A program made the translations under genes and the position numbers. DNA of 33,191 bases from Prosthecobacter sp. (GTDB lineage Bacteria > Verrucomicrobiota > Verrucomicrobiia > Verrucomicrobiales > Verrucomicrobiaceae). Under the pieces are notes generated by a model. That model saw nothing but the letters and a program-made list of their open reading frames with translations, was not told the origin of the DNA and did no database searches. The stretch covers positions 1 through 33,191 of the forward strand of contig JAUREI010000024.1 in assembly GCA_030827515.1 (NCBI GenBank). The letters run 5' to 3'. Below, one piece after another: positions 31,206-33,191 of the stretch (position 1 is the first letter of the stretch; each line of letters starts with the position of its first letter).

Positions 31206-32369
31206 TCACTCTTCGACACCTTCGGCAGAGGTGAACTGACCGCGCGATGAGATGGTGCGGTCGACCTCAAAGGTCACATGCACAAGGCGCTCGGGGGCGC
31301 GATTGAAAAAGGGGGTTTCAGTGATCACCTCGAGGGTGTAGACGCCGTCGCGCGAGGCATAGTTGGAGAGGTCCTCCATGCTCAGGGAAAGTGTTTGCGG
31401 CACATTGGTCGGCTCCCCTTCGACATCCGGGTTGTAAAAACGGCCGAACTTGCGCTCAGTGCCGTTGATGAGGGTGCCCTCGCGGCCGAGCACAGCACTG
31501 CCGCTGTAGATCTGCACGTAGGTGCGCGAGTCTGGATAGAGGTGCTGCAGGCGGACCACGATCGAAGGGATGCGGTCGATGAGCACTTGCCCGGACGAGA
31601 TGTTTTCGATACTCGCCTTGGCGACCGGCCAAACCTCGATTGTCGGCTGGGCAAGAATCGCGTCAGGGACGCCGTCAGCCGCGTGACGAACAAAGGTGTA
31701 AATTTGTTTGCCGCACCCCAATGTAGGGGTGGCGGACGGCAGTTCATGATACAGCGGACTCAGGTCAGCGCTGCCGTTAGACAACTCCGCCTCAGACAGA
31801 ACCTCCGGATCTGCATCACTTTCATCGGAATAATCCTCCAAGGAGTAGCTTTTGTAATGGCAGCCGAAGTAGACTGATCGTTCGGCTTCGTTTGTGCTGC
31901 CGTGGACAAGGCCGCTGACCGTGTATCTCAAACCGAATGGACGGTCGGCACGGGTGCGCCTAATATAGTTACCTCCTGCAAGATCGCCTCGCGAATAATC
32001 ATCCTCCGACACGAGCTCCACGCTGATTTTGGGCGAGTACGCACGGATGATCTTGGTGTCGAGAAGATAAATCTTAGAGTCCCAAGCAGAACCGCGGGCA
32101 AACAGCTCAAACATCGATCCTTGCTCACCGATGGGCAGAGGCGCAGTAAACAGACCACCATCATCCGCCAACGGCAGGTCGTAGATGAGTCCACTGGTCA
32201 AGTCGGTCTGCCTCACCCAAGTGTTCTGGCCAGCTTGGCGGCAATTAAGGTCATCGTCATCGTCAGAGGACTCTGATCCACCGTCCGATGCCAGCAGGCA
32301 AGGAGTAAGGAGGAAGGGCGAACCAGCCGTCAGGCAAAACAACAGAAAGAGGAGATACGAGGCTTTCAT
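31206..32369 (-). CDS. Secreted acidic protein of unknown function (387 aa), pilin-cassette partner
   Basis: Sec signal MKASYLLFLLFCLTAGSPFL (cleavage near LLAS), then a strongly acidic stretch, DGGSESSDDDDD, at about residues 29-40. The mature domain is beta-rich with paired Cys residues (C43, YFGCHYKS, TLGCGKQIY), which could form disulfides outside the cytoplasm. Near the C-terminus YTLEVITETPFFNRAPERLVHVTFEVD resembles an Ig-like beta strand pattern. No named family recognised. It overlaps the upstream gene by ATGA (32366-32369) and is 25 bases ahead of the prepilin GTG, so it is cotranscribed. Local G+C is low (27 of 60 at 31801-31860). Confidence 0.82.
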   Translation of the reverse strand: MKASYLLFLLFCLTAGSPFLLTPCLLASDGGSESSDDDDDLNCRQAGQNTWVRQTDLTSGLIYDLPLADDGGLFTAPLPIGEQGSMFELFARGSAWDSKIYLLDTKIIRAYSPKISVELVSEDDYSRGDLAGGNYIRRTRADRPFGLRYTVSGLVHGSTNEAERSVYFGCHYKSYSLEDYSDESDADPEVLSEAELSNGSADLSPLYHELPSATPTLGCGKQIYTFVRHAADGVPDAILAQPTIEVWPVAKASIENISSGQVLIDRIPSIVVRLQHLYPDSRTYVQIYSGSAVLGREGTLINGTERKFGRFYNPDVEGEPTNVPQTLSLSMEDLSNYASRDGVYTLEVITETPFFNRAPERLVHVTFEVDRTISSRGQFTSAEGVEE

Positions 32370-32926
32370 GGCTTTTCAGCATCAGGAGGTTCAGGTTGCA
32401 GAAGACTGATTGGTCCATTTTTATAAACTGCGATCACGGCCTTGGACTCGCCCGCCAAGTTGCGGGCCAGTTGCTCAATACCGCGAACGTCACCCTTGGC
32501 GTTCTCAAGAGACACTTCCTGGCTTTTTAGCCACGCCGCATTGCGTTTCAGAAAGGCTGACCAGGTTAAGAAATCGCCCTCTGGCTTGCTGAGGATGCGC
32601 TCACGCAATGAGGGGGGCAGGTGCAGCACGCAGCCGGGAGGCAAAAGGGTAAAAAATCGGCCGTCGTGAACCACAATGGAACGGGAAATCAGATCGTGCT
32701 GCAATCTCGGCCTTTTGACCGCGATGTCTGCGCGGGCAACAGCGCCTTGTTTGAGATAATCTTCCATGCTTGGCGCAGCTTCCAGCCGGCTGCGCAATTC
32801 CTGGTCAGTGACCACATCCCTGGCCCTAGTCGGAGTCTCCGCCCGGGCAGGAATGATGCCGAGACAGAACATGGCTAGCCAGGAAAACTGACGGTGGCGC
32901 CACAACGGATGGGAAGGCGGATTCAT
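32366..32926 (-). CDS. Secreted protein of unknown function (186 aa), pilin-cassette partner
   Basis: I take the ATG at 32926, which gives MNPPSHPLWRHRQFSWLAMF then CLGIIPARAETPT, a Sec signal with AxA-type cleavage (ARA). The longer frame upstream overlaps the end of the previous gene. The mature protein is charged and mostly helical at its end (LENAKGDVRGIEQLARNLA) with a central LLPPGCVLHLPPSLRERI. I recognise no domain. The ATGA overlap with the next gene indicates coupled translation. Its position as a leader gene of the prepilin run suggests a periplasmic or outer-membrane accessory protein (inference). Confidence 0.82.
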   Translation of the reverse strand: MNPPSHPLWRHRQFSWLAMFCLGIIPARAETPTRARDVVTDQELRSRLEAAPSMEDYLKQGAVARADIAVKRPRLQHDLISRSIVVHDGRFFTLLPPGCVLHLPPSLRERILSKPEGDFLTWSAFLKRNAAWLKSQEVSLENAKGDVRGIEQLARNLAGESKAVIAVYKNGPISLLQPEPPDAEKP

Positions 32927-32942
32927 GATGGAGCGCCCTGCT

Positions 32943-33191
32943 TCAGTCGCGCGTGATCGTGGCCGTTCCTTGCGGTTGTAGTCCGGCATTCACAAGAAGG
33001 TAATCGCCGACTTCGAAGTTTAGGCTGCCGACCGGTGGCGGCGGATTCTTCTGATATTCACCGAGAATGTTGAACCAGCCGTTGGGTTTGTGCGCATTGC
33101 CGTTGCCCTGCCACTCGGTGGTGATGGTGATCGGGGAATTCTCCGCTTTGAAAACCGCACCGGGTGTGATTAGCAGGGTCTGCAGCGGTGC
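32943..33191 (-). CDS. C-terminal fragment of an unknown protein, 5' end outside window
   Basis: On the minus strand a frame is open from the window edge to TGA at 32943-32945, giving 82 codons: it begins APLQTLLITPGAVFKAENSP and ends GLQPQGTATITRD. The visible part is Thr/Asn/Pro-rich and beta-like (ITITTEWQGNGNAHKPNGWF). The next gene's ATG at 32926 follows after 16 bases, so this is the upstream member of the same operon. The family cannot be told from this piece. Confidence 0.7.
   Translation of the reverse strand, partial: APLQTLLITPGAVFKAENSPITITTEWQGNGNAHKPNGWFNILGEYQKNPPPPVGSLNFEVGDYLLVNAGLQPQGTATITRD

Noticed and set aside
28246-31270. Naming the three genes Verru_Chthon cassette proteins A, B and C
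   Set aside because: Order and prepilin starts fit, but I cannot match the models by eye, the A-like protein lacks clear signature motifs and no D protein is seen, so the names are only suggested.
1-33191. CRISPR arrays, rRNA, tRNA genes or insertion sequences
   Set aside because: I found no regularly spaced repeats, no tRNA-like arms, no rRNA signatures and no transposase motifs. A tRNAscan-SE and ISfinder run would be decisive.

Overview
The window is a GC-rich bacterial chromosome segment: hand-counted 60-base lines inside core genes give 60-65% G+C. It is densely packed, with gaps under 300 bases and many 4-base ATGA start/stop overlaps. I see no rRNA, tRNA, CRISPR array or insertion sequence. 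A gram-negative host is indicated by an Mla-type outer-membrane lipid transport operon, a Lol/Mac-type ABC system and type IV pilin-like genes. The gene mix, especially the pilin-like cassette with large secreted partners and a lone PilT-like ATPase, fits Verrucomicrobiota, perhaps the Opitutales. That placement is inference from family knowledge and was not searched.

Layout. (1) 1-3479 (+): a photobiology and redox cluster. It holds a DUF1295 membrane reductase (cut by the window edge), an iron-sulfur (6-4)-type photolyase/cryptochrome, TspO, a short-chain dehydrogenase-like protein lacking the usual catalytic Ser, and a 54-residue DUF2256 zinc-finger gene. (2) 3463-4604: a secreted protein with YD-like turns (-) and a GAF protein (+). 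(3) 4662-7289 (+): mlaE-mlaF-mlaD. (4) 7293-14524 (-): trpD, a long cystathionine gamma-synthase-like PLP enzyme, an ABC ATPase, a permease fused to a CrtC/AttH lipocalin domain, and a small zinc ribbon. (5) 14614-19944: recQ (+), a Tat-exported TIM-barrel protein (-), psd (+), an HTH protein (+) and a farnesyl diphosphate synthase (+).

(6) 19941-22815: a ROK-family regulator (-) divergent from a DMFase-large-subunit-like gene (+). The AT-rich spacer between them carries palindromes, and a probable terminator follows the + gene. (7) 22834-33191 (-): ten collinear genes read right to left. They are the tail of an unknown protein, two secreted proteins, two prepilin-like proteins, a 645-residue membrane-anchored protein and a PilT-like ATPase, then three more exported proteins ending in a CehA/McbA-type PHP metallohydrolase.

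The most interesting items are the pilin-like/secreted/PilT-like cassette of region 7, the permease-lipocalin fusion, the photolyase-DUF2256 cluster with its odd dehydrogenase, and the ROK/DMFase-like divergent unit.
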